Source: Ignavibacteria bacterium RBG_16_34_14
GTDB taxonomy: Bacteria > Bacteroidota > Ignavibacteria > Ignavibacteriales > Ignavibacteriaceae
DNA: 33,966 bases
Direction: 5' to 3'
Assembly (NCBI GenBank): GCA_001802865.1
Contig: MHAF01000096.1
Span: 1-33,966, forward strand
How positions within the stretch are numbered: the stretch's first letter is position 1; each line of letters opens with the position of its first letter. Shown here piece by piece: positions 1-7,468 of this stretch. The position numbers and the translations under genes were made by a program. The notes beneath the pieces were generated by a model, which saw only the letters and a program-made list of their open reading frames with translations, made no database searches and had not been told where the DNA came from.

Positions 1-2761
1 TATCAACCAGAAGCTGGCTGTAAAAGAGATCGGGGAAATGTAATGAAGTTGAAAGGTAACCCCAGCTTGTATTACCAAGATAATTTATAGCTTGTCCGTT
101 AGGATTTTCAAGTAAAAACAATTCACCAAAAGCATCAATATCGGGTTCAGCAAATTTTCCGGTCGAACATCCAAAATCCGTAATAAGAGGATTTCTATTT
201 GAATATGAATTCTGCAAATCCTCTGTTGAAGTGATTCCATTATCCCAGGTTTGAGTTCCGCTATGACCGATGTATGAAATGAAGAGTCCGCCATAATCAA
301 TTGCATCATTTACTTCTGCAAGTGTAAACGGACCAAAGTTGGTTGGGGGGCTTACAGTTTTATAAAAATGAATTCCTGATCCCCCCACAGGTTTTGGTTT
401 TACAAGTTCATTTAACAAACCATCGTTTGCATTTTTAATTTGTGCAAGCTGGCTTGGATTATTAATATCTCCCCCGCTGAAGAATAAATAATTTTTGTTC
501 CATGAATCAAACAGGCGGTTAACATATGTCTGATGCTTTTGCAGATAAAAAAGAACTTCTTCATTATTTCTTGCAGGAATTCTTCCGACAAACATTTGAG
601 GTAGATTTACATTCGAACTATCCCACATAACAAACCAGGCATCGCTTACCGGATTTCCAAAAGAGGGAACGAGATTTTTTTTCATAATACTCGTTGGAGG
701 AATTATAACTTTTTTGTAATCATAATTTGCGTCCCCAATGATATTAAGAAAAGAAGGTTTAGGAAACTGCCAGTACTGATTGGCAGCAAAAAGAAAACCT
801 CTTACCGCTTCGGCATTATCTTGCCCAAAAGAGAATTCATCATAGATATCATTTATATAAATCGTCTCAACATTTATTTGGTAATTAGTTTCAATAAAGT
901 TTTTATACTGATTAACAGATTCCTCGAGTTCTTTATTAGTTATAATAATATAATCTGCAATCCGTGAATTGTTTCTAAGATTTACAAATCGTTTCTTTTC
1001 AATAAAGCGTGGAGTTTTTTTATCTTCATCTTTAATGATTAAATATTTATCACCAACGGAAACAGTATCTGTAAAAGATAAAGTACCTAATGAAAAATTG
1101 AAGGTAGTAATTCTTTTAAGCTGAGGTTTAATTTTATAAAGAAATAAATTATTTGCATCAGAAATGTTTGTTGTGATTATAACTCTTGGAGATGTAAAAA
1201 CAGAATCAGGTATAATAATCATCAATGAATCATCAACTGATTTGTTAGATCTGAAGAAATCAATGTCAACCCAATCAATTAAAGACTGATGAAATCCTGC
1301 CGATGTAGGCAATCCAAAAACATTGTAAGTATTTCCACTTTGGTTCAGGATATCTGAATTGAATTCCGAAGAAAGATTGACAGTTTGTTTGAAATTATAA
1401 ATGATGGTGTCATCAGGTGTGGGAGAGTTTAAACTTGCACCATTTGAATGAGCATTTAAAGTTGTATCTGCTGCATTGCTAATTAGTCTTGCTGTTGTTT
1501 TAACTTTAGTATTAGGTACAAAATCAGGGGAATCAAAATAAAAAGGAATTGACCCGCTGTTACCAAGAAAATACCAGGTCCATACTTTATTTTCCTGCCA
1601 GTTTGGAAGCTGAACTCTCGGAACAACAGCATCATAATACCAAAGCCTTTCATCTTTTTCCAGATGTAATTTTACAAGATGAGTTTGGATAGAATCAGTT
1701 AAACCCGGAATGAAGGAATAAACTGAATCTGTTCTTAAACCATTTTCCTCATTCCATGTAAGCCAGACGAAATTTGTATCGTTATATCTGTCGAAATAAT
1801 TTTTGTAATTAACTCCTGAAGGAACAATTTCTTTGTAATCGGGAGAGTCATAATTCTTTTCTCCCCAGAATTCTATAAAATCATTCTCATCAAATGAAAG
1901 ATCATTTTCTCCAGATACAAAAATAGGAATCTGATTCCCTTCAAAAAATATTTTAAATGTTAAAGGATTAATTGATACAGGATTAAGACTAAAATTAAGT
2001 AAGTCATTATACGAAATTTTATAAATACGGTCTTCATTAACACCAAGTTTTATATACTCATTATTGTAGTTAATCCAACCTCCTGAAGTATCAGAGATAA
2101 AAGGTTGAAAAGATCTGTACTCATCAGCAGATTCATAGTTGAGAATTATCTTGCTTAAAGACTTATCAAACTCAGATTTTATTTCTGTATTTCTCTGGAA
2201 TGGTTTTATTTCTGAAAAATTTATTTTTAAATCTGCTTCAGTTATTTCTGTTAGTTCTTTCTTTTTCCAATTGTATTGGTGAGTATTAATCTTAATAGCA
2301 GTGCAGAAATATCCTCTTATCCATGTATAACCAACTGTTTCAATATCTTTTACAGGATAAATATCAGTAGTAAAATATTTTGATTCCGGCTGAGAATTTT
2401 TATATACAATCACATCTTCTTTCAATTCTATTTCGGGATTCAGTTTAATGTTAACGTTGGAAACAGAAAACTGTTTTTTATTAGTCAGGATAAGATTGAT
2501 TTTAGAATAAGGAGGAATTGCTATAAAAATAGTCTTTGAAGGTAGAACCGGTTCACCAGGATTTCCTTCATTTATAGCTTTTGTAAATTCAAGAACATCT
2601 TTCCCTTCCTCTTTTTTAATTATATAAGACTCACGATTGAAATTCAAATGTAGATCAATTCCATCAGCTCTATTAATAATTTGAGAAGATTTTATCTGGG
2701 ACAGACAAAAAGGTGAGATAATTATGAATAAAATTATAAAAGAGCTGTAAAATGTTTTCAT
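1..2761 (-). CDS. Gingipain-type C25 cysteine peptidase, possibly PorU-like (partial, C-terminus outside the window)
   Basis: An open frame of 920 codons starts at the ATG at 2761-2759 and runs off the left edge. The N-terminus is a signal peptide (MKTFYSSFIILFIIISPFCLSQ region, cleavage near residue 21). A long beta-rich propeptide-like part follows, then a C25 catalytic domain from about residue 640. I see GDANYDYK, then YIGHSG with His833, then DFGCSTG with Cys865. The 32-residue spacing of the His/Cys pair matches gingipains. In this family such proteins are either type IX secretion substrates or the sortase PorU, which cleaves C-terminal domains of cargo at the outer membrane. The C-terminal domain that would separate these is missing here, so PorU is only a possibility. 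A Bacteroidota-type promoter lies just upstream. It sits beside polysaccharide glycosyltransferases; PorU attaches cargo to A-LPS in Porphyromonas, but no link can be shown from this sequence. Confidence 0.85.
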   Translation of the reverse strand, partial: MKTFYSSFIILFIIISPFCLSQIKSSQIINRADGIDLHLNFNRESYIIKKEEGKDVLEFTKAINEGNPGEPVLPSKTIFIAIPPYSKINLILTNKKQFSVSNVNIKLNPEIELKEDVIVYKNSQPESKYFTTDIYPVKDIETVGYTWIRGYFCTAIKINTHQYNWKKKELTEITEADLKINFSEIKPFQRNTEIKSEFDKSLSKIILNYESADEYRSFQPFISDTSGGWINYNNEYIKLGVNEDRIYKISYNDLLNFSLNPVSINPLTFKIFFEGNQIPIFVSGENDLSFDENDFIEFWGEKNYDSPDYKEIVPSGVNYKNYFDRYNDTNFVWLTWNEENGLRTDSVYSFIPGLTDSIQTHLVKLHLEKDERLWYYDAVVPRVQLPNWQENKVWTWYFLGNSGSIPFYFDSPDFVPNTKVKTTARLISNAADTTLNAHSNGASLNSPTPDDTIIYNFKQTVNLSSEFNSDILNQSGNTYNVFGLPTSAGFHQSLIDWVDIDFFRSNKSVDDSLMIIIPDSVFTSPRVIITTNISDANNLFLYKIKPQLKRITTFNFSLGTLSFTDTVSVGDKYLIIKDEDKKTPRFIEKKRFVNLRNNSRIADYIIITNKELEESVNQYKNFIETNYQINVETIYINDIYDEFSFGQDNAEAVRGFLFAANQYWQFPKPSFLNIIGDANYDYKKVIIPPTSIMKKNLVPSFGNPVSDAWFVMWDSSNVNLPQMFVGRIPARNNEEVLFYLQKHQTYVNRLFDSWNKNYLFFSGGDINNPSQLAQIKNANDGLLNELVKPKPVGGSGIHFYKTVSPPTNFGPFTLAEVNDAIDYGGLFISYIGHSGTQTWDNGITSTEDLQNSYSNRNPLITDFGCSTGKFAEPDIDAFGELFLLENPNGQAINYLGNTSWGYLSTSLHFPDLFYSQLLVD

Positions 2762-2783
2762 CAGCAATAGTTAAATACTTTGA

Positions 2784-2814
2784 CAAATATATCTTTAGCT
2801 GCTGGTCTTTTCAA
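2784..2814 (-). promoter_or_regulatory. Bacteroidota-type promoter for the C25 peptidase
   Basis: Read on the minus strand there is TTG (2814-2812), 20 bases, then TATATTTG (2791-2784). This fits the TTG/TAnnTTTG form used by the primary sigma factor of Bacteroidota. The start codon is 23 bases downstream of the -7 box. The same spacing of 20 occurs at 12580-12610. Confidence 0.6.
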
Positions 2815-2833
2815 GACAATACTAAACTCATAT

Positions 2834-3553
2834 TCAATATTGTTTTCCCATTTTCATCTTAATTGCTCTGTATAAAAACTCAGGAATACCAAATATATAT
2901 CTTTTCCAAAGTCTTTTCGGTTCAGTCAGTAATCTAAACAACCATTCAATTCCAAGCTTTTGAAAAATTACAGGAGCTCTTTTTATAGTACCGAAATAAA
3001 ATTCAAGAAAATTACCGACACAGATGATAAGTTTATCTTTAGAGTTTTTAGTTAATTCATAAGCAAAAAATTCCTGCTTTGGAACTCCCATTCCGACAAA
3101 ATAGACCTGACTATAAAACTGGTTAATTATCTTAATAACATTGGCAGACTCGGTTTCATTAAAATATCCATTATAGTACCCACCGAAGTTTATTTTTCGT
3201 TTAGTGCATTCCTCCTTAATAAAATTTTCAGAAAAATTACCTCCGACAAAACTAATGGGAATTTTCTTATTAATAATTTCATTAAGAATATTTGTATTCA
3301 GAGTTGATGCATCTATCCTTGAGATTTTTTCTTTTTTCAAAAACTTAAGGAGAAGATAAATTCCAAGATCAGCCTGGTAAACTTTAAAGAATGTATCAAG
3401 CAATTTTCTGTATTGTTCATTTCTGAAATAGATGTTGAAGCCGTTTTGATTAAGATAGGTTAAAAGTAAACCTCTCTTCTTTTCATATGAAATGAAAACT
3501 TCATTAAAGATTTCTTCAGGAGTTAATAAAAATTTATTAATAATTTTTAACAT
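2834..3553 (-). CDS. WecG/TagA/CpsF family (GT26) glycosyltransferase
   Basis: The 239-residue length is typical for the family, which transfers a UDP-activated sugar such as N-acetylmannosamine to a lipid-linked sugar at the inner face of the membrane. Visible family motifs are FVGGN, then GYYNGYF, VGMGVPKQE and GNFLEFYFGTIKRAP, and the C-terminal membrane-binding block IEWLFRLLTEPKRLWKRY. Two positions are unusual. The usual G-S-D-L after the Arg of the N-terminal region reads A-S-T-L here, so the Asp proposed as catalytic base in TagA is replaced. The usual AFD reads FLE. The enzyme may be divergent or altered. It is followed by the C25 gene and preceded by GT4 genes on the same strand, so a role in capsule, LPS or exopolysaccharide assembly is inferred. 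Confidence 0.85.
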   Translation of the reverse strand: MLKIINKFLLTPEEIFNEVFISYEKKRGLLLTYLNQNGFNIYFRNEQYRKLLDTFFKVYQADLGIYLLLKFLKKEKISRIDASTLNTNILNEIINKKIPISFVGGNFSENFIKEECTKRKINFGGYYNGYFNETESANVIKIINQFYSQVYFVGMGVPKQEFFAYELTKNSKDKLIICVGNFLEFYFGTIKRAPVIFQKLGIEWLFRLLTEPKRLWKRYIFGIPEFLYRAIKMKMGKQY

Positions 3554-3570
3554 TTTTATTGGTTAAGATT

Positions 3571-3699
3571 AAGATGGCGTTGTCTTCAATATTTAATAGT
3601 TGTCATTCTGAGAGAAGTTGAAGACTGACAAGAGTTTCAATATCACACTTCGATCTCAGCTTAGTGTGACAGCAAAATATTTTGAGACGACCTCATCTT
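3571..3699. repeat. MITE-like repeat, empty copy, with two REP-like hairpins
   Basis: The ends are imperfect inverted repeats of about 24 bases (AAGATGGCGTTGTCTTCAA on the left; the right end read on the minus strand starts AAGATGAGGTCGTCTCAAAA). Inside are two hairpins: GTCATTCT...AGACTGAC at 3602-3629 and TCACACT...AGTGTGA at 3643-3669. The same order and spacing occur in the copy at 4867-6263, where the second hairpin is split by an IS110 element. The right end lies one base from the stop codon of the neighbouring glycosyltransferase. Confidence 0.65.
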
Positions 3700-3700
3700 C

Positions 3701-4789
3701 TCATTCAATAAGAGAGTTATAAATTTCTTCAAGTCTGCCGAAGTAATTATTACAATTACATTTCTTATTAACCTTTTTATAAAGATTATTACCAAGCTGT
3801 TCAGCAGCTTCTTTATTGTTTAGAAGAAAAAGAATTTTATCAGCAAGCTCATTTTCATTTTCAGGATTAACAAGCAAACCATCAAGACCATCTTCAATGA
3901 ATTCTGAGATACCTCCCGTGTTTCCTCCGATAAAAGGTTTTTTATTTGCCCCTGCTTCAATCATTACGAAAGGAAAACCATCAAACCTTGAAGGAAGAAT
4001 TACTATTTGAGCAATCTGGTACAGTATATTATTACCTTTTAAAGGAGGAATTATAATTATTGGAACAGTCAATTTAGTCCGTAATTTGGTAAAGCTTTTA
4101 TCTTCCACTTTCCCGCACATAATAAGAATTACATCTTTATCTTTATTGTAAACTATCTTATATGCCTGAATTAATTTATCATATCCTTTCTTATAATTTA
4201 TTTTCCCCATAAATAATAAAACTTTCTGATTGGGTTTTATGCATATTTCCCTTTTTATCTTTTCTTTTTCATCAGGTTTTAGTTCAGAGAATTCTTCAAT
4301 AGGATTATATAGAGTAATCAATTTATCTGTTTTAATATTAAAATTTTTTAATAGGTAAGAAGTAACTGAATTGCTTACAGAAATTATTTTATCCGATTTA
4401 AAGCTTATCTGCTTAAATCCATTAACAAAACTATGAGCAGATGTTATTGTCTTAAGGTTAAATTCTTTTGCAATTCTATTGGAAACAAATTCCGGAAATC
4501 TATGATGAGTGTGAATAAGGTTTATCTTGTTTTCAATTACATAATCTTTCAACGTTTTATAAAATCTATTATAAAAAAAAATATTTTTGATTCCGGTTGA
4601 AAAAGTTAATTTTTTAAATTTTAAAGAAGGAATTTCTTTTAATCTCTCTAATGAATCTCCTCCATTAGTTATAAAATGTGTTTCGTATTCATCTCTATTT
4701 CCAAAATATTTCAGGTAAAGAAAAACAAGCTTGCTTCTTCCACAACTGTAGTTGAAATCTGGAGTAATATGCAAAATCTTCTTTATCAT
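3701..4789 (-). CDS. GT4-type glycosyltransferase
   Basis: A 362-residue GT-B enzyme of the large GT4 group, which moves a sugar from a nucleotide donor to a growing glycan in the cytoplasm. The N-terminal Rossmann half has HITPDFNYSCGRSKL with the acceptor-side glycine/serine region, and IHTHHRFPEF. The C-terminal donor half has MGKINYKKGYDKLIQAY and the signature FDGFPFVMIEAGANKKP (EX7E region), followed by GGISEFIEDGLDGLLVNP. No membrane segment is seen. The donor and acceptor cannot be read from sequence. The gene is separated from two further GT4 genes by the IS110 insertion, and its stop codon abuts a MITE-like repeat. It was probably once transcribed with those neighbours. Confidence 0.88.
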   Translation of the reverse strand: MIKKILHITPDFNYSCGRSKLVFLYLKYFGNRDEYETHFITNGGDSLERLKEIPSLKFKKLTFSTGIKNIFFYNRFYKTLKDYVIENKINLIHTHHRFPEFVSNRIAKEFNLKTITSAHSFVNGFKQISFKSDKIISVSNSVTSYLLKNFNIKTDKLITLYNPIEEFSELKPDEKEKIKREICIKPNQKVLLFMGKINYKKGYDKLIQAYKIVYNKDKDVILIMCGKVEDKSFTKLRTKLTVPIIIIPPLKGNNILYQIAQIVILPSRFDGFPFVMIEAGANKKPFIGGNTGGISEFIEDGLDGLLVNPENENELADKILFLLNNKEAAEQLGNNLYKKVNKKCNCNNYFGRLEEIYNSLIE

Positions 4790-4989
4790 AGAAAGCTAAT
4801 AATTTCTTTCTTTAAACCGTTAAAACGGTTTCAACATTCGTTGAGTTAATGTATAATCCATGACTTAAGAGGTTGTGTGAATATTTCAAATTCGTCAGTC
4901 TGAACGGAGTCGAAGACTGACATTTCTAAACGAATTCACACTTCGACTTCGCTCCATTAGACTTATGCTGTAATTAATAATAATTTTAG

Positions 4990-5165
4990 AAAAACATTTA
5001 ATAACAAAATAATGTTAAAGTAAAATACCCAAAGAACCGATTAAGTCTATGACTCGCTCAAGAGATAATCTAAACACTGATGAAGACCCGGCTCTTTGGT
5101 GGTTAAAGCTAAATAATATTTCCGTGCAAAAAGATTAATAAAATGGAACAAGCTCATACCACTTG
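4990..5165 (+). ncRNA. Predicted IS110 bridge RNA
   Basis: The leader folds by eye into three parts. The first is a 5' stem-loop, AACATT (4993-4998) with AATGTT (5011-5016). The second is a target-binding hairpin closed by CCAAAGAACCG (5029-5039) and CGGCTCTTTGG (5089-5099). The third is a donor-binding hairpin closed by GTGGT/AGCT (5099-5110) and AGCT/ACCAC (5151-5162). In the first loop TCGCTCA (5054-5060) equals the left target side plus core, and ACACTGA (5074-5080) is complementary to TCAGTGT at 6226-6232. In the second loop TAATATT (5114-5120) equals the right end of the element at 6220-6226, and AATGGAA (5142-5148) is complementary to TTCCATT formed by joining 6225-6227 to 4955-4958. 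This is the guide layout known for bridge RNAs such as that of IS621. Transcript ends are estimates. Confidence 0.8.
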
Positions 5166-5185
5166 GGTGTTTTATAAAAAGAACA

Positions 5186-6211
5186 ATGCAAACAACAAAA
5201 TATTTCATCGGCTTTGATATATCGGCAGATGATTTTTCTGCCAGTTGCATTACCAGTCCGGATAATCCTGTTTTCTCAACACAAAAGTTTCTTAACAACT
5301 TTGATGGTTTTAATGAGTTTATTTCCCTTGTTTCTAAGCATAGCATAAAGCAATCAGAAGTAATCATTTGTATGGAAGCAACAGGGGTTTATTCTGAAAA
5401 TCTTTCCTACTTCCTGGCTTCTAAAGGATTTACTCTCTGTATTGAAGCTCCTCACAAAATAAAGAACAAAACAAAAGATTCACCCAGGAAGAATGATTTT
5501 ATTGATGCACTTTCAATTGCAGAGTATACTTACAGATACACTGATAAACTCACCTTCTGGAAACCAAAGGATGAGATTATAGAGCAAATTCAGGTACTTC
5601 TAAGTACTCGTGAGCATTTAACTTCCCAGATGACTGCAAATCAAAATGCTCTTAAAACTCTTAAGTACAAGTATTATCAAACTCCTTTGGCTAACCAGAT
5701 TTACGAGAAAACAATCAATAAGTTCAAAGAACACATCAAACAGATTGACCAGGAAATTAGTAACCTGATTGATAAAGACGATTCCTTTAAGAACAAAATC
5801 TCTTTGGCTAAGTCTGTTCCTGGTGTTGGTCTTTTGTTAGCTGCTAATCTTCTTGTGCTTACAAAAGGATTTACAGAACATCTTAACTACAAACACACAG
5901 CAGCTTATACAGGAATATGTCCTTATGAGCAAACAAGCGGAACATCGTTGCATAAACCTCCAAGATCAAAAAAATGTGGTCCGGCCAAGCTAAGAAAACT
6001 TCTTTATCTTGCTGCATTATCTGTAAGAACACATAATCAAAATTTTAAGAAATACTTCCTTCGCAAAGTAGCTGAAGGAAAAAATAAAAGACTAATACTA
6101 AATAACATTGAAAACAAATTACTTAAAATAATTTTTGCTGTTATTAATTCCGGAGTTGCTTATATAGAAAATTATAAATCAATTAATCCGGCTTTATTAA
6201 AAACAGCTTGA
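5186..6211 (+). CDS. IS110-family bridge-RNA-guided recombinase (transposase)
   Basis: A 341-residue DEDD transposase of usual family length. The N-terminal RuvC-like domain shows Asp11 (IGFDIS), Glu64 (CMEATG), Asp104 and Asp107 (RKNDFIDA). A helical linker follows at about 130-205. The C-terminal Transposase_20 domain has VPGVG at 211-215, AYTGICPYEQTSGTS at 240-254 with the candidate nucleophile serine (251 or 254), and KCGPAKLRKLLYLAA. IS110 enzymes excise as a circle and reinsert at a site chosen by a bridge RNA, using the DEDD site together with the serine. All key residues are present and the frame is intact, so the element may be active. The stop lies about 14 bases inside the right end. 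Confidence 0.95.
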   Translation: MQTTKYFIGFDISADDFSASCITSPDNPVFSTQKFLNNFDGFNEFISLVSKHSIKQSEVIICMEATGVYSENLSYFLASKGFTLCIEAPHKIKNKTKDSPRKNDFIDALSIAEYTYRYTDKLTFWKPKDEIIEQIQVLLSTREHLTSQMTANQNALKTLKYKYYQTPLANQIYEKTINKFKEHIKQIDQEISNLIDKDDSFKNKISLAKSVPGVGLLLAANLLVLTKGFTEHLNYKHTAAYTGICPYEQTSGTSLHKPPRSKKCGPAKLRKLLYLAALSVRTHNQNFKKYFLRKVAEGKNKRLILNNIENKLLKIIFAVINSGVAYIENYKSINPALLKTA

Positions 6212-6331
6212 TTATGTCATAATATTCAGTGTGACGGTAGAATTATTTTTCACACGGTCTCTTAAGTCATGGGCTATTTAAAAACACAGACTTGAAACTG
6301 TTTCAACAGTTTAAGTTATAATAATCTAAAG

Positions 6332-7468
6332 TTATTCAACTAAGAGACTCAAATAAACATTTTCAATTTGTTTAATGAAATTATTTACGTTGTATTTTTC
6401 TTCAATTGCTTTAATTCCGTTCATTCCCAGATTCTCTCTTAAAGAAATATCCGCAATAAGGTTTTGTAATTTCAATTCTGCTTCTTTAAGATTATCAGGG
6501 TTATAGATAAAACCGCAATTATTTACTTCAAGAATTTCTTTGAAGCCCCCAACATCCGGTGCAATAACAGGAACTTTATGTGCCATTGCTTCCCACATTG
6601 TTATCGGCATTCCCTCCCAATCGGAGGTGAACAAGACAACATCGAATAAATTATAATATTTATTTACTCCCTCAATGTACCCTAAAAAATCCATCTGCTT
6701 AATCAGGTATAATTTGTTTACAAGATTTTTTAGATCAATTTCCAACTTACCATCACCAAAAATCAAAAGATGAATTTTATAACCCCTAAGATTTATATTC
6801 TTAAAAATGTTTATTGCTTTATCAATTCGCTTGTCTATTTCTAATCGCCCAACAATTGCTATTATTATTTTCTCTTTCTTCAGTTTTTCAATGTAACTAT
6901 AGAGTTCAGAATTAATTTCAGTCAGAGTCTCATCATTACTATACCCGTTATAATAAACTACAGGCTCAGGGAATAGTTTTGTTTCTGCCAGAAGCAATTC
7001 CTTGCTTCTTTTCGAAGGGACAAGAACAACATCAACAGCTTTAAAGATATTAATAAGATAATGGATTGATCCATAAATTATTTTTTCAATCCATCCATAA
7101 TAATTATTCTTAAAAATGAAAAGACCGTGATAATTGAAAATGAATTTTCTTCTCAGAAAAATGTTTACCAATCCTGAAATTGCATAAGGCTTAATAAAAT
7201 GAGCATGGATTATTTGAATATCATTTTTTTTAATGAAGTTACAAATATCAATAAAGGCTTTAACGGAGATTTTCTTTTTTAATGATTGGCTTACAAATAC
7301 TTTTATTCCCATTTCAGAAAGTTCTTTCTCTATTTTCTTCCCTCCATGGAAGATAAGATAGTGTTGAAACTTTTTGTTATCTGAATTTCGAAATATCATC
7401 TTAAGGTGAGCATAAACCCCATCTGCTTTACCGGTAATATTGTTAGCAATATGGCAAACTTTAATCAT
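6332..7468 (-). CDS. GT4-type glycosyltransferase
   Basis: A 378-residue GT-B enzyme. The N-terminal half opens with HIANNITGKADGVYAHLKMIF and has IIHAHFIKPYAISG, typical of WcaJ-operon/WbaZ-like GT4 enzymes. The donor half has AIVGRLEIDKRIDKAINIF and the signature DWEGMPITMWEAMAHKVPVIAPDVGGFKE with the EX7E glutamates. It is soluble or peripheral, and likely adds one sugar during surface glycan assembly. Its start overlaps the stop of the upstream glycosyltransferase by four bases, so the two are translationally coupled. Downstream lies the repeat/IS110 block that cuts it off from the remaining glycosyltransferases. Donor and acceptor are unknown. Confidence 0.9.
   Translation of the reverse strand: MIKVCHIANNITGKADGVYAHLKMIFRNSDNKKFQHYLIFHGGKKIEKELSEMGIKVFVSQSLKKKISVKAFIDICNFIKKNDIQIIHAHFIKPYAISGLVNIFLRRKFIFNYHGLFIFKNNYYGWIEKIIYGSIHYLINIFKAVDVVLVPSKRSKELLLAETKLFPEPVVYYNGYSNDETLTEINSELYSYIEKLKKEKIIIAIVGRLEIDKRIDKAINIFKNINLRGYKIHLLIFGDGKLEIDLKNLVNKLYLIKQMDFLGYIEGVNKYYNLFDVVLFTSDWEGMPITMWEAMAHKVPVIAPDVGGFKEILEVNNCGFIYNPDNLKEAELKLQNLIADISLRENLGMNGIKAIEEKYNVNNFIKQIENVYLSLLVE

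Larger units (their letters stand above)
4955..6227 (+). mobile_element. IS110-family insertion sequence (about 1.27 kb)
   Basis: Boundaries come from comparing the flanks with the rejoined REP-like hairpin TTCGCTCAGTGTGAC. The left flank ends ...TTCGCTC at 4954, and the right flank resumes with TC at 6226-6227 followed by AGTGTGAC. The dinucleotide TC is thus present on both sides and is the likely recombination core. There are no terminal inverted repeats. A long left leader (about 230 bases) and a right end of only about 15 bases after the transposase stop fit the IS110 subgroup, where the guide RNA is in the left end. The boundaries could shift by one or two bases. Confidence 0.8.
4867..6263. 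mobile_element. MITE-like repeat, copy interrupted by IS110
   Basis: The ends are inverted repeats: AAGAGGTTGTGTGAA at 4867-4881 and, on the minus strand, AAGAGACCGTGTGAA at 6263-6249. Between them lie a first REP-like hairpin (GTCAGTCT at 4894-4901 pairing with AGACTGAC at 4914-4921) and a second one, TCACACT at 4936-4942 pairing with AGTGTGA at 6228-6234, which is split by the insertion sequence. With the insertion removed the element is about 125 bases, close to the 129 of the empty copy at 3571-3699. It contains no coding capacity of its own. Confidence 0.6.
4814..6312. repeat. Composite palindromic repeat split by a MITE-like element and an IS
   Basis: The outermost layer of a nested structure. 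Related small palindromes lie at both edges: AAACCGTTAAAACGGTTT at 4814-4831 and AAACTGTTTCAACAGTTT at 6295-6312. Inside them is the split palindrome CCATGACTT (4858-4866) and AAGTCATGG (6264-6272). Joined, the two halves give the perfect 18-base palindrome CCATGACTTAAGTCATGG. This closely resembles CCACGACTTTTAAGTCGTGG at 25443-25462, an unbroken member of the same repeat type. Confidence 0.6.

Noticed and set aside
85-309. A 74-codon minus-strand frame at the left edge
   Set aside because: It lies in another frame within the C25 peptidase domain, which carries the catalytic His and Cys.
5047-5367. A 106-codon minus-strand frame over the start of the IS110 transposase
   Set aside because: It is antisense to a well-supported transposase and the bridge RNA, and its protein has no recognisable features.
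4858-6272. CCATGACTT/AAGTCATGG and AAGAG...GTGTGAA considered as terminal inverted repeats of the IS110 element
   Set aside because: The bridge-RNA guides and the rejoined REP-like hairpin place the IS ends at about 4955 and 6227; the outer repeats also occur without the IS at 3571-3699.
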